A stretch of DNA of 64,000 bases from Lutibacter sp. (GCA_002733665.1 NVWM01000028.1:1-64000), one strand, 5' to 3'; counted from the first letter of the stretch, positions 43,585-53,617 are shown. Numbers and translations: made by a program. Notes: generated by a model from the letters alone, not told the origin.

Positions 43585-44499
43585 CTAGTCCTCGTTTGAT
43601 TTTTTATTTATTGACTTTATTGCCCATTTTTCCCGTTCCTTACTTGTCAAGAAAGTCCAAGCAACAATCCTACTGATTTTGTGCCCTTGACTCATCTCAA
43701 TTGTTTTAATTTCTGTAACATTCATAAGATTTAATGAATCATACATGCTTTGAACATTCTCTTTTTTAGAAACCAATGATGTAAACCAATAGCATTGTTT
43801 TTTATACTTAGAACTTTGATATAAATAGTTATGAAGAAAAGCTTTTTCACCGCCTTCGTACCATAATTCGTTTGAAACTCCACTAAAATTTCTTCCATTG
43901 TTTTTGATTCCTAAACCTTTTAATTTTCTATTATTTGCTTCAGAAGCATCTTGTTCTGAACTATAAAAAGGAGGGTTACACATACAAGCATCAAAGTAAT
44001 CGTCTTCATTGAATATACCGTGTAAAATATCCTCTTTATTCGGTTGAAATCTTAATTTGATATCATCCTTCAAATTATTTTTGTCAATAATTTTTTGTGA
44101 ACTATATATTGAATCATTATCAATATCAACACCAACAAATTTCCAGTTATAGATTGCGTTTCCTAAAATAGGATAAATGCATGTGGCACCAACACCAATA
44201 TCTAAAACTGTTATATTTTTTGTAATAAAATCATATTCTAATAAGTCCTTTAAATAGTGAATGTAATCAGATCGACTCGGAATAGGAGGGCATAAGTTTA
44301 AATCAGAAAACTGCCAGAATTTGATGTTGTAATATGCCATTAATAAAGCAGTATTTACTGCTTTCACTGCTTTTGGGAACCCAAAATTAACAGTTTGGGT
44401 ATTGTGTTCGTTTCTAAATATAGACTCCTTTAATGGAGGGTACACTTTGCATAACTTAGGGAAATCATATTCTTCAATATGAAGATTATTTTTGTGCAT
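43585..44499 (-). CDS. rlmF: 23S rRNA (adenine1618-N6)-methyltransferase
   Basis: A 304-residue RlmF (YbiN)-type enzyme modifying A1618 of 23S rRNA. The SAM site is VLDIGVGATCIYPILGN, the catalytic NPPF motif is CNPPFYSSEQDASEAN, and NNGRNFSGVSNELWYEGGE is a family block. It starts 14 bases inside a small lysine-rich ORF and is downstream of mnmE on the same strand; it may be co-transcribed with both. Confidence 0.9.
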   Translation of the reverse strand: MHKNNLHIEEYDFPKLCKVYPPLKESIFRNEHNTQTVNFGFPKAVKAVNTALLMAYYNIKFWQFSDLNLCPPIPSRSDYIHYLKDLLEYDFITKNITVLDIGVGATCIYPILGNAIYNWKFVGVDIDNDSIYSSQKIIDKNNLKDDIKLRFQPNKEDILHGIFNEDDYFDACMCNPPFYSSEQDASEANNRKLKGLGIKNNGRNFSGVSNELWYEGGEKAFLHNYLYQSSKYKKQCYWFTSLVSKKENVQSMYDSLNLMNVTEIKTIEMSQGHKISRIVAWTFLTSKEREKWAIKSINKKSNED

Positions 44500-44635
44500 T
44501 TATTTTTTGGTTTAGTTCTTTTAAGCGTTTTTTGGTTTCTTCTTTTTGTTGTTTTTCTTTGTTTTTCTTCCTCGCCATTAATTTGCGATGCTTTCCTTTA
44601 TTTTTTGTATTTTTTTCTTTTCCTTTTTTAGCCAT
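44486..44635 (-). CDS. Small lysine-rich basic protein (49 aa)
   Basis: A 49-residue highly charged peptide, MAKKGKEKNTKNKGKHRKLM followed by further K/E/R-rich sequence, with 18 lysines. I start at ATG 44635; the frame runs further up into mnmE. It sits between mnmE and rlmF on the same strand, one base past the mnmE stop, and overlaps rlmF by 14 bases. No family is recognised. A nucleic-acid or ribosome-binding peptide is suggested only by composition, and coding is probable by position, not proven. Confidence 0.5.
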   Translation of the reverse strand: MAKKGKEKNTKNKGKHRKLMARKKNKEKQQKEETKKRLKELNQKINAQK

Positions 44636-44636
44636 T

Positions 44637-46022
44637 TTACTTTCCGATACAGAAATTTGCAAAAATATTACCCAATAAGTCATCAGTTGTTACTTCTCCA
44701 GTAATCTCTCCAAGATGAAATAATGCTTGGCGAATATCAATAGCAATAAGGTCTGAACTAATATTTAAGTCCATACCTTTCTCTACTTCTTTGATAGATT
44801 TTAAAGCATTTGTCAATGCTTCAAAATGGCGACTATTACTCACAATATTTTGATTATTACTTAATGCCCCAATATTTACTAAATCTGTAAGTTGTTGTTT
44901 AAGTAGTGTAATTCCTGACTTTTCTTTTGATGAAATGAAAATAGAATCTTGACTTTTAGATTTTAATTTTTTAATTTGATCATCAGTAAGTAAATCAATC
45001 TTATTGATAACGGTTACTATTTTTTTATTCGGATATTTTTTTTGTAACGCTTCATTCGTTTTTTCTTCAAATTTAAAATCTTCTCCGTCAATTAAAGACA
45101 ATACTAATTGAGCCTTTTCAATATTTTCATACGTTTTTTTAATTCCAATGCTTTCAATTACATCTTTCGTCTCCCTAATTCCTGCAGTATCAATAAATCG
45201 AAAAGTTACACCATTAATAACAATTTCATCTTCTATAGCATCACGAGTAGTTCCAGCAATATCAGAAACAATGGCTTTTTCTTCATTTAATAAAGCATTT
45301 AGTAACGTAGATTTACCAACATTTGGCTTACCAACAATAGCAACAGGAATTCCGTTTTTAAATACATTTCCAATAGCAAAAGAATCAATTAATTGTTTTA
45401 AAACAGTTGATAATTTATCAACCAATCTTTTAAATTCTGCTCTGTCAGCAAATTCTACATCTTCTTCAGAAAAATCAAGTTCTAACTCTATTAAACTTGC
45501 GAAATTCAATAATTCTTGACGCAAAAATTCAATTTCTGATGAAAAACCTCCACGCATTTGCTGCAATGCAATTTGATGTGAGGCTTTAGAATCTGACGCT
45601 ATTAAATCTGCAACTGCTTCTGCTTGTGTAAGGTCTAGTTTTCCGTTGGTAAAAGCACGTAGTGTGTACTCTCCATTTGTTGCGGTTCGGCATCCATTTC
45701 GCAAAAATAATTGTATGATTTCTTGCTGAATATATATGGAACCATGACAATTAATTTCAACAACATTTTCTCCTGTATAAGAATTTGGATTTTTAAAAAC
45801 CGAGACTAAAACTTCATCAATTACTCTATTGTTGTCAATTATAGAACCTAAATGAATCGTGTGTGATTTTACATTAGTTAAATCTTTATTACCATATTTT
45901 GATTGAAAATGTTTTGCTGCTAGTTTGATAGCATCTTGTCCAGAAAGCCGTATTACCGCAATTGCACCCATTCCTGATGGAGTTGCAAGAGCAATTATTG
46001 TATCTTCTATAGCAATTGACAC
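44637..46022 (-). CDS. mnmE: tRNA modification GTPase MnmE
   Basis: A 461-residue tRNA modification enzyme that, with MnmG, puts the cmnm5 group on wobble uridine 34. The N-terminal domain (IALATPSGMGAIAVIRLSG) binds the folate cofactor. A G domain inserted in a helical domain has GKPNVGKSTLLNALL, DIAGTTRD, DTAGI and NKID. The C-terminal CIGK holds the essential cysteine. The start is GTG at 46022; it opens the conserved N-terminus, and no ATG lies near. It is followed by the lysine-rich ORF. Confidence 0.95.
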   Translation of the reverse strand: MSIAIEDTIIALATPSGMGAIAVIRLSGQDAIKLAAKHFQSKYGNKDLTNVKSHTIHLGSIIDNNRVIDEVLVSVFKNPNSYTGENVVEINCHGSIYIQQEIIQLFLRNGCRTATNGEYTLRAFTNGKLDLTQAEAVADLIASDSKASHQIALQQMRGGFSSEIEFLRQELLNFASLIELELDFSEEDVEFADRAEFKRLVDKLSTVLKQLIDSFAIGNVFKNGIPVAIVGKPNVGKSTLLNALLNEEKAIVSDIAGTTRDAIEDEIVINGVTFRFIDTAGIRETKDVIESIGIKKTYENIEKAQLVLSLIDGEDFKFEEKTNEALQKKYPNKKIVTVINKIDLLTDDQIKKLKSKSQDSIFISSKEKSGITLLKQQLTDLVNIGALSNNQNIVSNSRHFEALTNALKSIKEVEKGMDLNISSDLIAIDIRQALFHLGEITGEVTTDDLLGNIFANFCIGK

Positions 46023-46131
46023 AGCTTTTTTTATGTTTTGGTTAGTATTTAGTTACAAACAAAGGTTTTCTGTAACAATATGCTAATATATTCGTCATAT
46101 ATATAACAACCAACTAAAACCAATATTAATT

Positions 46132-46470
46132 ATGAAAAAAAATAAGCAACTGCTAGTTTTTACTCATTTAAGCCAATTATTAGATTACGTTACAGGAATC
46201 GGAGGGTTTATTGTTCCGTTAGTTATCTGGCTTACAAATAGAGATAAAGTAGAAGAAATGGATGAGCAAGGAAAATCAATATTAAACTTTAGAATCTCTA
46301 TGTTTTTGTATCTAATTCTTTGTGTACCGATGATTTTATTCTTCGGATTAGGACTATTAGGATTTCTTGTAATCGGGATTTTCTATTTTATATTCCCAAT
46401 ATTGAATGCTATCAAAGTAAATAATGGTGAAGAACCAAATTATCCTTTTTCGATAGAATTTATTAAATAA
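46132..46470 (+). CDS. DUF4870 family membrane protein
   Basis: A 112-residue membrane protein of the DUF4870/Tic20-like family. LLVFTHLSQLLDYVTGIGGFIVPLVIWLT is the first hydrophobic region, with two later ones (ISMFLYLILCVPMILFFGLGL, LVIGIFYFIFPILNAI). The conserved EMDEQGKSILNFRIS loop lies between. Function unknown. It is divergent from mnmE. Confidence 0.88.
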   Translation: MKKNKQLLVFTHLSQLLDYVTGIGGFIVPLVIWLTNRDKVEEMDEQGKSILNFRISMFLYLILCVPMILFFGLGLLGFLVIGIFYFIFPILNAIKVNNGEEPNYPFSIEFIK

Positions 46471-46499
46471 TCATCAAAAAATAATTATTTGAATTAATG

Positions 46500-46529
46500 A
46501 CTGCCTTCATTCTGTGTTGGCAGTTTTTT
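46500..46529 (+). terminator. Terminator after the DUF4870 gene
   Basis: ACTGCC (46500-46505) pairs with GGCAGT (46519-46524) around a 13-base loop, followed by five more T. It also overlaps the stop of the DUF4268 gene on the other strand. Confidence 0.6.
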
Positions 46530-46968
46530 ATATTGCTTGTTTGATGATATCTTCATATTCATAGAAAAAACCCTCGAACTTTGACATTTTTTCTACGAAA
46601 AACTCATAGCAATCTCTCCAAGTATTTTTATTATGAATGCTGAATTTTGTTTGATGCTCTATATAAATTCTACGAATGATTTTTCCAGACTCTTGTAATT
46701 CATAAGCTTCATCATAAATTACATCGGATAAATATTCGGTAAGTAGAATGTTTTTCAAAGCAAGTAATTGATCGTATAGCAATTCATTGGCTATTTCATC
46801 TGGATGTTCAAAATCTAGACAAATCATTGCTTTTTTTCTGTCAGCAACAAATTTAAAAGTAAACCCTTTAATATTTGTATTATAGAGCAACCATTTTCTA
46901 GGAAATGATTTTCCAAAACTTGTCCAAAACTCTTTGCGTATTTTTGCAGATTCTTCTTTACTAAACAT
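46528..46968 (-). CDS. DUF4268 domain protein
   Basis: A 146-residue DUF4268 protein (FWTSFGKSFPRKWLLYNTNIKG, KAMICLDFEHPDE, NKNTWRDCYEFFVEKMSKFE). The DUF4268 domain occurs alone or on restriction-like proteins and its role is unknown. It follows miaE on the same strand after 17 bases, so they are probably co-transcribed. Confidence 0.85.
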   Translation of the reverse strand: MFSKEESAKIRKEFWTSFGKSFPRKWLLYNTNIKGFTFKFVADRKKAMICLDFEHPDEIANELLYDQLLALKNILLTEYLSDVIYDEAYELQESGKIIRRIYIEHQTKFSIHNKNTWRDCYEFFVEKMSKFEGFFYEYEDIIKQAI

Positions 46969-46985
46969 AACTATTTAATTGTTGA

Positions 46986-47567
46986 TTATCCATGTACAAA
47001 TGCTGAATTGCCTCTGTTTTTCATAAATTCTGCTTCGTATTTGAGTAAATCGTCCCATTTTTTATTTACAATTTTAGAATCTTGATATGTCCTTGCAAAA
47101 CCTAAAAAAGTAGCATAATGATTCGCTTCCGAAATCATTAATTCTTTATAAAAATCAGCTAATTCTTTATCCTCTAAATTTTCAGAAAACACTTTGAAAC
47201 GTTCGCAACTTCTGGCTTCGATAAGTGCTGCAACAAGTAAGCGTTGTATGAGTGCATCCGTTCTGTTTGAAGTTTTGGTAAAAAATTTGTGAATATGAAG
47301 AGCATAATCATTTTTTCGAGCACGTCCTAACACCATTCCTCTTTTAGTCATAAGATCATGTACCATCTTAAAGTGCTCTAACTCTTCAATAGAAATGGCA
47401 ATCATTTCTTTAACCAAGGCTGTATCTTCAGAATAATTAATAATAATTCCAATGGCATTTGACGATGCCTTTTGTTCTGCATAAGCATGATCAGTAAGAA
47501 TTTGCTCCAAATTATCTTTTGCAATTTCTACCCAAGAAGTTGCTGTTTCAAATTTTAATCCAAGCAT
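46986..47567 (-). CDS. miaE: tRNA-(ms2io6A)-hydroxylase
   Basis: A 193-residue diiron protein that hydroxylates the isopentenyl group of ms2i6A37 in tRNA. The ferritin-like helices carry metal-ligand motifs: ISIEELEHFKMVHDLM (E-x-x-H), ARSCERFKVF, and ISEANHYATFL with E-x-x-H. DHAYAEQKASSNA near the N-terminus provides the first Glu. It heads the operon with the DUF4268 gene. Confidence 0.92.
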   Translation of the reverse strand: MLGLKFETATSWVEIAKDNLEQILTDHAYAEQKASSNAIGIIINYSEDTALVKEMIAISIEELEHFKMVHDLMTKRGMVLGRARKNDYALHIHKFFTKTSNRTDALIQRLLVAALIEARSCERFKVFSENLEDKELADFYKELMISEANHYATFLGFARTYQDSKIVNKKWDDLLKYEAEFMKNRGNSAFVHG

Positions 47568-47785
47568 ATCTATTGTATATAAATTAGGTTTAATAACGAA
47601 TACAAATCTATCATTTTCTTTCTATAAATAAAAAGTAAAACTCTCCTTAAAAAAAAGAAAAACAGTTAGTTTTTTAATTATTTGACAACTCAAACTTGAA
47701 ATGTTAAAAAAATCATCTTTTAAAGCAACAATTTTTTCTGAAAAACGTATATTAACGACCTTAAATTACATTTTTATATCAACAT

Positions 47786-50011
47786 ATGAAGACTCACAAC
47801 TCAATCCCTGCCACAGGAATTAAAGGCTTAAAAGAAAATTGGCGCAATGACCTTTCGGCAGCAATAAGTGTATCATTAGTCGCTTTACCATTGGCTTTAG
47901 GAATCGCTGTAGCTTCTGAAGTCTCACCTATGTCAGGCGTACTTTCCGCAATTATTGGTGGAGTTGTTACCACCTTTTTTCGTGGAGGACATTTAGCAAT
48001 TAATGGTCCTGCTGCAGGCTTAATTGCCGTAATTCTTGGAGGGCTTGTAGCTCTTGACGGGAATATTAATTACGTTTTAGCAGCAATTGTAGTGTCAGGA
48101 GGTATTCAAACGATACTTGGTTTTTTAAAAATGGGACGTTTTGCTAAGTTATTGCCTTCATCAGTATTGCATGGTATTTTAGCTGCAATTGGTGTAATTA
48201 TCTTTACAAAACAAATACATTATGCATTAGGAACTACTTCTGACGCAAAAACAATAATAGGAACATTAATCGATGCTTTTTATAAAATCCCAGAAATTAA
48301 CCCTTTTGTTTTTCTAATTTCCTTAATTGGAGTTTTAACACTTGTTTTTTATAGAAAAATTAACACTAAATTTATTAAAATAATTCCAGCACCAATGTGG
48401 GTTTTGATATTGTCGATACCTTTAGTCTTTGTTTTTGATTTTTTTAACGGACATAGTATTTCTTTTCTTGGAAAAAGTTTTGGAGTAGGACCAGAATTAT
48501 TGATTAACATTCCAGACAATCCATTAGATAGTATTATGCATCCAGATTTTGGAATGATAGGAACTACTGCTTTTTGGCTTACAGTATTATCAATTACTAT
48601 GATTGCTTCTGTAGAGACGCTAGCAAGTGCTCGTGCTGTTGATAAATTAGACCCTTATAAACGAACTACAAATCTGAATAAAGATTTAGTAGGAGTTGGA
48701 TTAAGCACAATGGTTTCTGGTGCTCTAGGCGGACTTCCTATTATTACAGTAATTGTTAGAAGTACTGTTAATGTAAATAGTAATGCTAAAACGAAATGGT
48801 CTAATTTCTATCATGGAATCTTTTTAATTCTCTTTGTGCTTATTTTAGCACCCGTTTTAAGAAGTGTTCCTTTGGCTGCATTAGCTGCAATCTTAGTACA
48901 TACAGGATTTAAGTTAGCATCACCAAAAGTATTCAAACACGCTTACAATCAAGGTGTTGAGCAATTATTATTTCTTACATCAACACTTATTATAACATTA
49001 TTTACAGATTTACTTTATGGAATTGTCGGTGGGATTTTAGTCACACTGTTTTTACATATGTTATTAGCAAAAGTTGGCTTTTTGCGTTTCTTTAAAATGA
49101 TTTACAAATCTGGTTCAAAAGTATACCGTTTAGAAAATGGTTCCTATGATGTGAAACTTAGAGGAATTAGTAACTTCTTATATGCGTTGCAATTAGATAA
49201 ATTATTAGAAGAGATTCCAAAAGGAGCTACGGTACGTATAGATATGTCAAAAACACGTTTAGTTGATTTATCAATAATGGAAAATTTAATCGATTTTAAA
49301 CGAATACAGGACGATCAAGGTGGAGACGTAAAATTTATTGGATTAGATGATCATGTTTCTTCTACAAGTCATAATAGAGCTTTAAAAATTGTAACAGGTC
49401 GAATAAAAAGACGCATTACACAACGTCAAATTCGCTTACAAAAGTTGGCTATTGCAAACAGTTGGTCTTTTGAGCGTGAAGTAGATTGGAATACTTCATA
49501 TTTAAGAAATTTTAAGTTTTTTGATTCACGTCCTATAGAGATGAAAATGAATTCTTTACAAGGATTAGATGTGAAAAATAATGCTCATTGGGAAATTGCT
49601 GATATTGTATTTGATGAAGGTGCGTTGCTTGCTTTAGAGGTGTATCAGACAACTGTACAGATAATAAGATTACCAACATCTATACCAAAATTTATAATTG
49701 ATAAAGAAGGTCTTTTTGATAAAGTTTTTGACCGTGTAAAGATTTTTGCAGGTGCGAAAGGTGATATCAATTTTAAGAAATCTGTTGATTTTTCAAATAA
49801 ATTTCGATTAAGCGGAGAAAATGAAGATGAGATTCGAGCTTTTTTTACAGATGACCTAATACATTTTCTTGAAGAAAACGAAATACATCATATAGAAAGT
49901 AATGGTGAGGCTCTGATGATTTTCAAATATATTCATGTAGCTCGCACAGATGAAGTAAAAAATATGCTTGTTTTTGCTAACAATTTATTGAGTCATATGA
50001 ATTTGAAATAA
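47786..50011 (+). CDS. SulP family anion transporter with STAS domain and extra C-terminal domain
   Basis: A 741-residue transporter. The membrane part (residues ~15-430) holds the SulP sequence SLVALPLALGIAVAS and the GPAAGLIAVILGG half-helix. Then come a STAS domain (~450-550; ATVRIDMSKTRLVDLSIMENL) and a ~160-residue extra domain (SWSFEREVDWNTSYL to the end) that I do not recognise. SulP proteins carry sulphate, bicarbonate or other anions; no carbonic anhydrase gene is near, so the ion is open. It stands alone, divergent from miaE. Confidence 0.88.
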   Translation: MKTHNSIPATGIKGLKENWRNDLSAAISVSLVALPLALGIAVASEVSPMSGVLSAIIGGVVTTFFRGGHLAINGPAAGLIAVILGGLVALDGNINYVLAAIVVSGGIQTILGFLKMGRFAKLLPSSVLHGILAAIGVIIFTKQIHYALGTTSDAKTIIGTLIDAFYKIPEINPFVFLISLIGVLTLVFYRKINTKFIKIIPAPMWVLILSIPLVFVFDFFNGHSISFLGKSFGVGPELLINIPDNPLDSIMHPDFGMIGTTAFWLTVLSITMIASVETLASARAVDKLDPYKRTTNLNKDLVGVGLSTMVSGALGGLPIITVIVRSTVNVNSNAKTKWSNFYHGIFLILFVLILAPVLRSVPLAALAAILVHTGFKLASPKVFKHAYNQGVEQLLFLTSTLIITLFTDLLYGIVGGILVTLFLHMLLAKVGFLRFFKMIYKSGSKVYRLENGSYDVKLRGISNFLYALQLDKLLEEIPKGATVRIDMSKTRLVDLSIMENLIDFKRIQDDQGGDVKFIGLDDHVSSTSHNRALKIVTGRIKRRITQRQIRLQKLAIANSWSFEREVDWNTSYLRNFKFFDSRPIEMKMNSLQGLDVKNNAHWEIADIVFDEGALLALEVYQTTVQIIRLPTSIPKFIIDKEGLFDKVFDRVKIFAGAKGDINFKKSVDFSNKFRLSGENEDEIRAFFTDDLIHFLEENEIHHIESNGEALMIFKYIHVARTDEVKNMLVFANNLLSHMNLK

Positions 50012-50091
50012 TTTTTGAGAAAAAGTAAATGAAAAATTTGCATCAAATTCTGCATGCTCTGTATTAAGACTTACAATGAAGGAATAACGTA

Positions 50092-51804
50092 TTAAATGTC
50101 TAAGTCTAATTTCTTTCGAAATTCAGCAATAAAAGGATTTTTCTCTTTTAATTTCGCATATTTTTCTTGAGGAGTATATGCATATTTTTTTTCTTGAATT
50201 TCGTTTACATCAATAATCAAATCAATACTGTAATTATTAAGTTTTTCACGTATTACTTTTAAAATTCTCGGTTTTTGACTATTCAATTGAGATTGCATTA
50301 ACTTATTAGGTAATGCAATATGAATGTTTGAGTCTTTAATTTTTGGAGTATCAGCATTCATAATAGATGCAATACTTTTTTTGCCATTTTTTATAAGGTT
50401 GTCAACATATTCTTTCCATGCTTTTAATACTTGAATATCAGTAAATTCAGTTTTTGGCATACTGCTGTAATCTACAATTTCAACTTCGATGTCATTAATT
50501 TCTTTTTGACGATCTACGCTTTTTAAAGAAAGAGAAGAGGAACGTTTTCTAACCGATTTTAAATTAGGTGCTTCAAGTTTTATAGATTCTTTAACTGTTG
50601 CTTCAGATTTTTTGTATGTAGTTGATTTTTCTTTGGCAATAATAGGTTCAGCAATTTGAACGGAATCAATTTTTTCTTCTACAATGACGTGTCCAAAGAA
50701 TTTTGCAGGAATTATGTAGTTATTGTCATTTTTTTTTTCTCCATCAAAAGTGATAGAGGAAATTTGCATAATTGCTAATTCTACAAGTAATCGCTGATTT
50801 TTACTAGTTTTGTATTTTAGATCGCAGTCGTTTGCTTTTTCAATCCCTTGAAGTAAGAATTGCATTGATGCATTTTGTGACTGCTCTAGATAACGTTTTT
50901 TAGCATTATCACCAACTTCAAGTAAAGCAACTGTTGCTGTATCTTTAGCGACCAGTAAATCTCTGAAATGTGAAGCCAAACCACTTATAAAATGATGTCC
51001 GTCAAACCCTTTTGATAAAATTTCGTTAAATTGAATTAATACCTTCGGAATATCATTGGCAAGTAATAAATCAGTCATTTTAAAATACTCATCATAGTCT
51101 AGAACATTCAAGTTCTCTGTAACTGCTTGTCGTGTTAATTCCTTCCCTGAAAAACTTACAACTCTATCGAATATAGATAGTGCATCTCGCATCGCTCCAT
51201 CTGCCTTTTGAGCAATAATATGAAGTGCATCATCGTCAGCGTTGACACCTTCTTTTTCAGCAATTATTTTCAGGTAGTTTTTTACGTCAATAACTGTAAT
51301 TCTCTTAAAATCGAATATTTGACAACGAGAAAGTATTGTTGGTATTATTTTATGTTTTTCAGTAGTTGCTAATATGAAAATTGCGTGTGCTGGTGGTTCT
51401 TCTAATGTCTTTAAGAAAGCATTAAATGCCGCTTGTGATAGCATGTGAACCTCATCAATAATATATACCTTGTATTTTCCTACTTGTGGTGGAATACGTA
51501 CTTGCTCAGTTAAATTTCGGATGTCATCAACAGAATTATTTGATGCCGCATCTAATTCAAAAATATTAAAGGCAAAATCTTCATCAGGATTTATTTCTGT
51601 TTGACCATCTTGATTTATTTTTTTTGCTAAAATTCTGGCGCATGTTGTTTTACCAACACCTCTAGGTCCAGTAAATAATAATGCTTGTGCAAGATGATTG
51701 TTTTTTATTGCATTTTCGAGCGTATTCGTAATTGCTTGTTGACCTATAACATCGTCAAATGTTTGAGGTCTATACTTACGTGCTGATACAATAAAGTGTT
51801 CCAT
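50092..51804 (-). CDS. dnaX: DNA polymerase III subunit gamma/tau
   Basis: A 570-residue clamp-loader ATPase. FIVSARKYRPQTFDDVIGQQ leads, Walker A is TGPRGVGKTTCARILAKK (46-53), and DEVHMLSQAAFNAFLKTLEE the DEAD-like motif. SRCQIFDFKR is sensor/SRC. The zinc module of four Cys that most bacterial DnaX have between Walker A and the ELDAASNN block is absent here. The C-terminal tau part (350-570) is basic/acidic mixed. It lies 34 bases after the acyl-CoA ligase gene on the same strand; TATTTTTG (minus strand, 51827-51834) in this gap suggests its own promoter. Confidence 0.93.
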   Translation of the reverse strand: MEHFIVSARKYRPQTFDDVIGQQAITNTLENAIKNNHLAQALLFTGPRGVGKTTCARILAKKINQDGQTEINPDEDFAFNIFELDAASNNSVDDIRNLTEQVRIPPQVGKYKVYIIDEVHMLSQAAFNAFLKTLEEPPAHAIFILATTEKHKIIPTILSRCQIFDFKRITVIDVKNYLKIIAEKEGVNADDDALHIIAQKADGAMRDALSIFDRVVSFSGKELTRQAVTENLNVLDYDEYFKMTDLLLANDIPKVLIQFNEILSKGFDGHHFISGLASHFRDLLVAKDTATVALLEVGDNAKKRYLEQSQNASMQFLLQGIEKANDCDLKYKTSKNQRLLVELAIMQISSITFDGEKKNDNNYIIPAKFFGHVIVEEKIDSVQIAEPIIAKEKSTTYKKSEATVKESIKLEAPNLKSVRKRSSSLSLKSVDRQKEINDIEVEIVDYSSMPKTEFTDIQVLKAWKEYVDNLIKNGKKSIASIMNADTPKIKDSNIHIALPNKLMQSQLNSQKPRILKVIREKLNNYSIDLIIDVNEIQEKKYAYTPQEKYAKLKEKNPFIAEFRKKLDLDI

Positions 51805-51838
51805 TAATGAATTGAATTATTAAAAACAAAAATACATA

Positions 51839-53617
51839 TTAACGATAAATTTTATCATATAAATCTTGATAAATTTCTTTTATAATTTTTCTTTTCATTT
51901 TCATTGTTGGCGTTAAGTGCCCACCATCAACAGACCATTCATCAGGAGTTAATTCAAAACGCTTGATAGTTTCCCATTTTGCAAAGTTGGTATTACATGT
52001 TTTTACTGCATTGGTAAACTCCTCTAAAACTTTATCTTTAGTAATCAGTTCTTCATTAGAACTAAATGGAACATTATTTTCTGTAGCCCAATCTTTTAAA
52101 TACTCAAAATTTGGTTGAATAATGGCTGCAGGCATTTTTTCATTTTCACCAACAATCATCACTTGTTCTATAAATAAAGATTGTTTTAATTCTCCTTCTA
52201 ATAATGGAGGAACAATATATTTACCACCAGAAGTTTTAAACATCTCTTTGGTTCGTCCAGTAATACTTAAAAAACCGTCAGCATCAATTTTACCTTTGTC
52301 GCCAGTATAAAAATAGTTGTTTTTTATAACTTCTGCTGTTTTTTCTGGGTCTTTATAATATCCTTGCATTACATTGGGTCCTTTAACTAAAATCTCTCCG
52401 TTTTCTGCAATTTTAACTTCTACATCACTTATAACTTTGCCTACAGTGCCAACTCTAAAACGTCTTTCACCATTTTGATTTACACAATTCACAGAGATTA
52501 CTGGCGATGTTTCTGATAAACCATAACCTTCCATAATTGGCATTCCTGCTGCAGCAAATATTCTTGTTAACCTGTGTTGTAGTGCCGAAGCTCCAGAAAC
52601 CATTAATTTTAGTTCTCCTCCTAAGGCAGCCTGCCATTTAGAAAAAATAAGTTTTCGTGCCAAACCTAGTTGCTTTTCGTACCACCAACCATTTGCACCA
52701 TAAGGTTCATATTTCAAGCCTAAGTTTACTGCCCAGAAAAATAGTTTCTTTTTAATTCCTTTTAAATCTTCACCTTTTAAAATGATTTTATCAAAAATCT
52801 TTTCATACAATCGCGGAACAGCTGTCATTACATTTGGCTTAACTTCTTGTGCGTTTTCGGCTAGTTTCTCAATTCCTTCGGCAAAATAAATTTCAACACC
52901 ACAGTATTGATATAAATACAAAATCATTCTTTCAAAAACATGACAAACAGGTAAGAAACTTAGCGCTTTGTCTGTTCCTTTTGTTAATGGAACACTTTCT
53001 TCGCTTGTTAATACATTAGAAACAATATTTCCATGTGATAACATTACACCTTTTGGTCTTCCTGTTGTACCAGAAGTATAAATTAATGTTGCTAAGTCAT
53101 TAGATTTTACAGCATTTTTTCTAGTTTCAACTTCGTCTTGATTGCTAGTATCTTCACCAGATTCTAAAACTGTAATCCAACTTTTTTCATCAGTTATATC
53201 ATCAAAAGTAAAAACCCCTTTAAGTTTTGTGTTTCCTTTAATTTGATTTAATTTTTCAATGATTGTTGTATCTGAAGCAAAACAATAAATGGCTTCAGAA
53301 TGATCTAATACGTATTGATAATCTTCTTTTGAAATAGTAGGGTAAATTGGCACACTTTGGGCTCCTATTTGTAAAATACCTATATCACAAATATTCCATT
53401 CAGTTCTATTGGTAGTAGAGATTATAGCAATTTTGTCATTTGGCTGTACACCAAGACGTAATAGCCCTCTACTAATAGCATTAGCTTTGTCAATATATTC
53501 TTGTGTAGAAGTAGAAATCCATTTCCCATCATATTTTGTAGTAAGTGATTTTTTAAGATTGTATTTTTCTAATTGATAATATGGGAAGTCAAAAAGACGG
53601 GTAATTTCTATAGGCAT
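51839..53617 (-). CDS. Long-chain-fatty-acid-CoA ligase (AMP-dependent synthetase)
   Basis: A 592-residue adenylate-forming enzyme activating long-chain fatty acids to acyl-CoA. The AMP-binding signature is TLIYTSGTTGRPKGVMLSHG. GYGLSETSPVISVN and the motif YFYTGDKGKIDADGFLSITG are also present, with the catalytic-Lys region near the end (LTPTMKMKRK). No signal peptide; it is probably membrane-associated. It is upstream of dnaX on the same strand. Confidence 0.92.
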   Translation of the reverse strand: MPIEITRLFDFPYYQLEKYNLKKSLTTKYDGKWISTSTQEYIDKANAISRGLLRLGVQPNDKIAIISTTNRTEWNICDIGILQIGAQSVPIYPTISKEDYQYVLDHSEAIYCFASDTTIIEKLNQIKGNTKLKGVFTFDDITDEKSWITVLESGEDTSNQDEVETRKNAVKSNDLATLIYTSGTTGRPKGVMLSHGNIVSNVLTSEESVPLTKGTDKALSFLPVCHVFERMILYLYQYCGVEIYFAEGIEKLAENAQEVKPNVMTAVPRLYEKIFDKIILKGEDLKGIKKKLFFWAVNLGLKYEPYGANGWWYEKQLGLARKLIFSKWQAALGGELKLMVSGASALQHRLTRIFAAAGMPIMEGYGLSETSPVISVNCVNQNGERRFRVGTVGKVISDVEVKIAENGEILVKGPNVMQGYYKDPEKTAEVIKNNYFYTGDKGKIDADGFLSITGRTKEMFKTSGGKYIVPPLLEGELKQSLFIEQVMIVGENEKMPAAIIQPNFEYLKDWATENNVPFSSNEELITKDKVLEEFTNAVKTCNTNFAKWETIKRFELTPDEWSVDGGHLTPTMKMKRKIIKEIYQDLYDKIYR

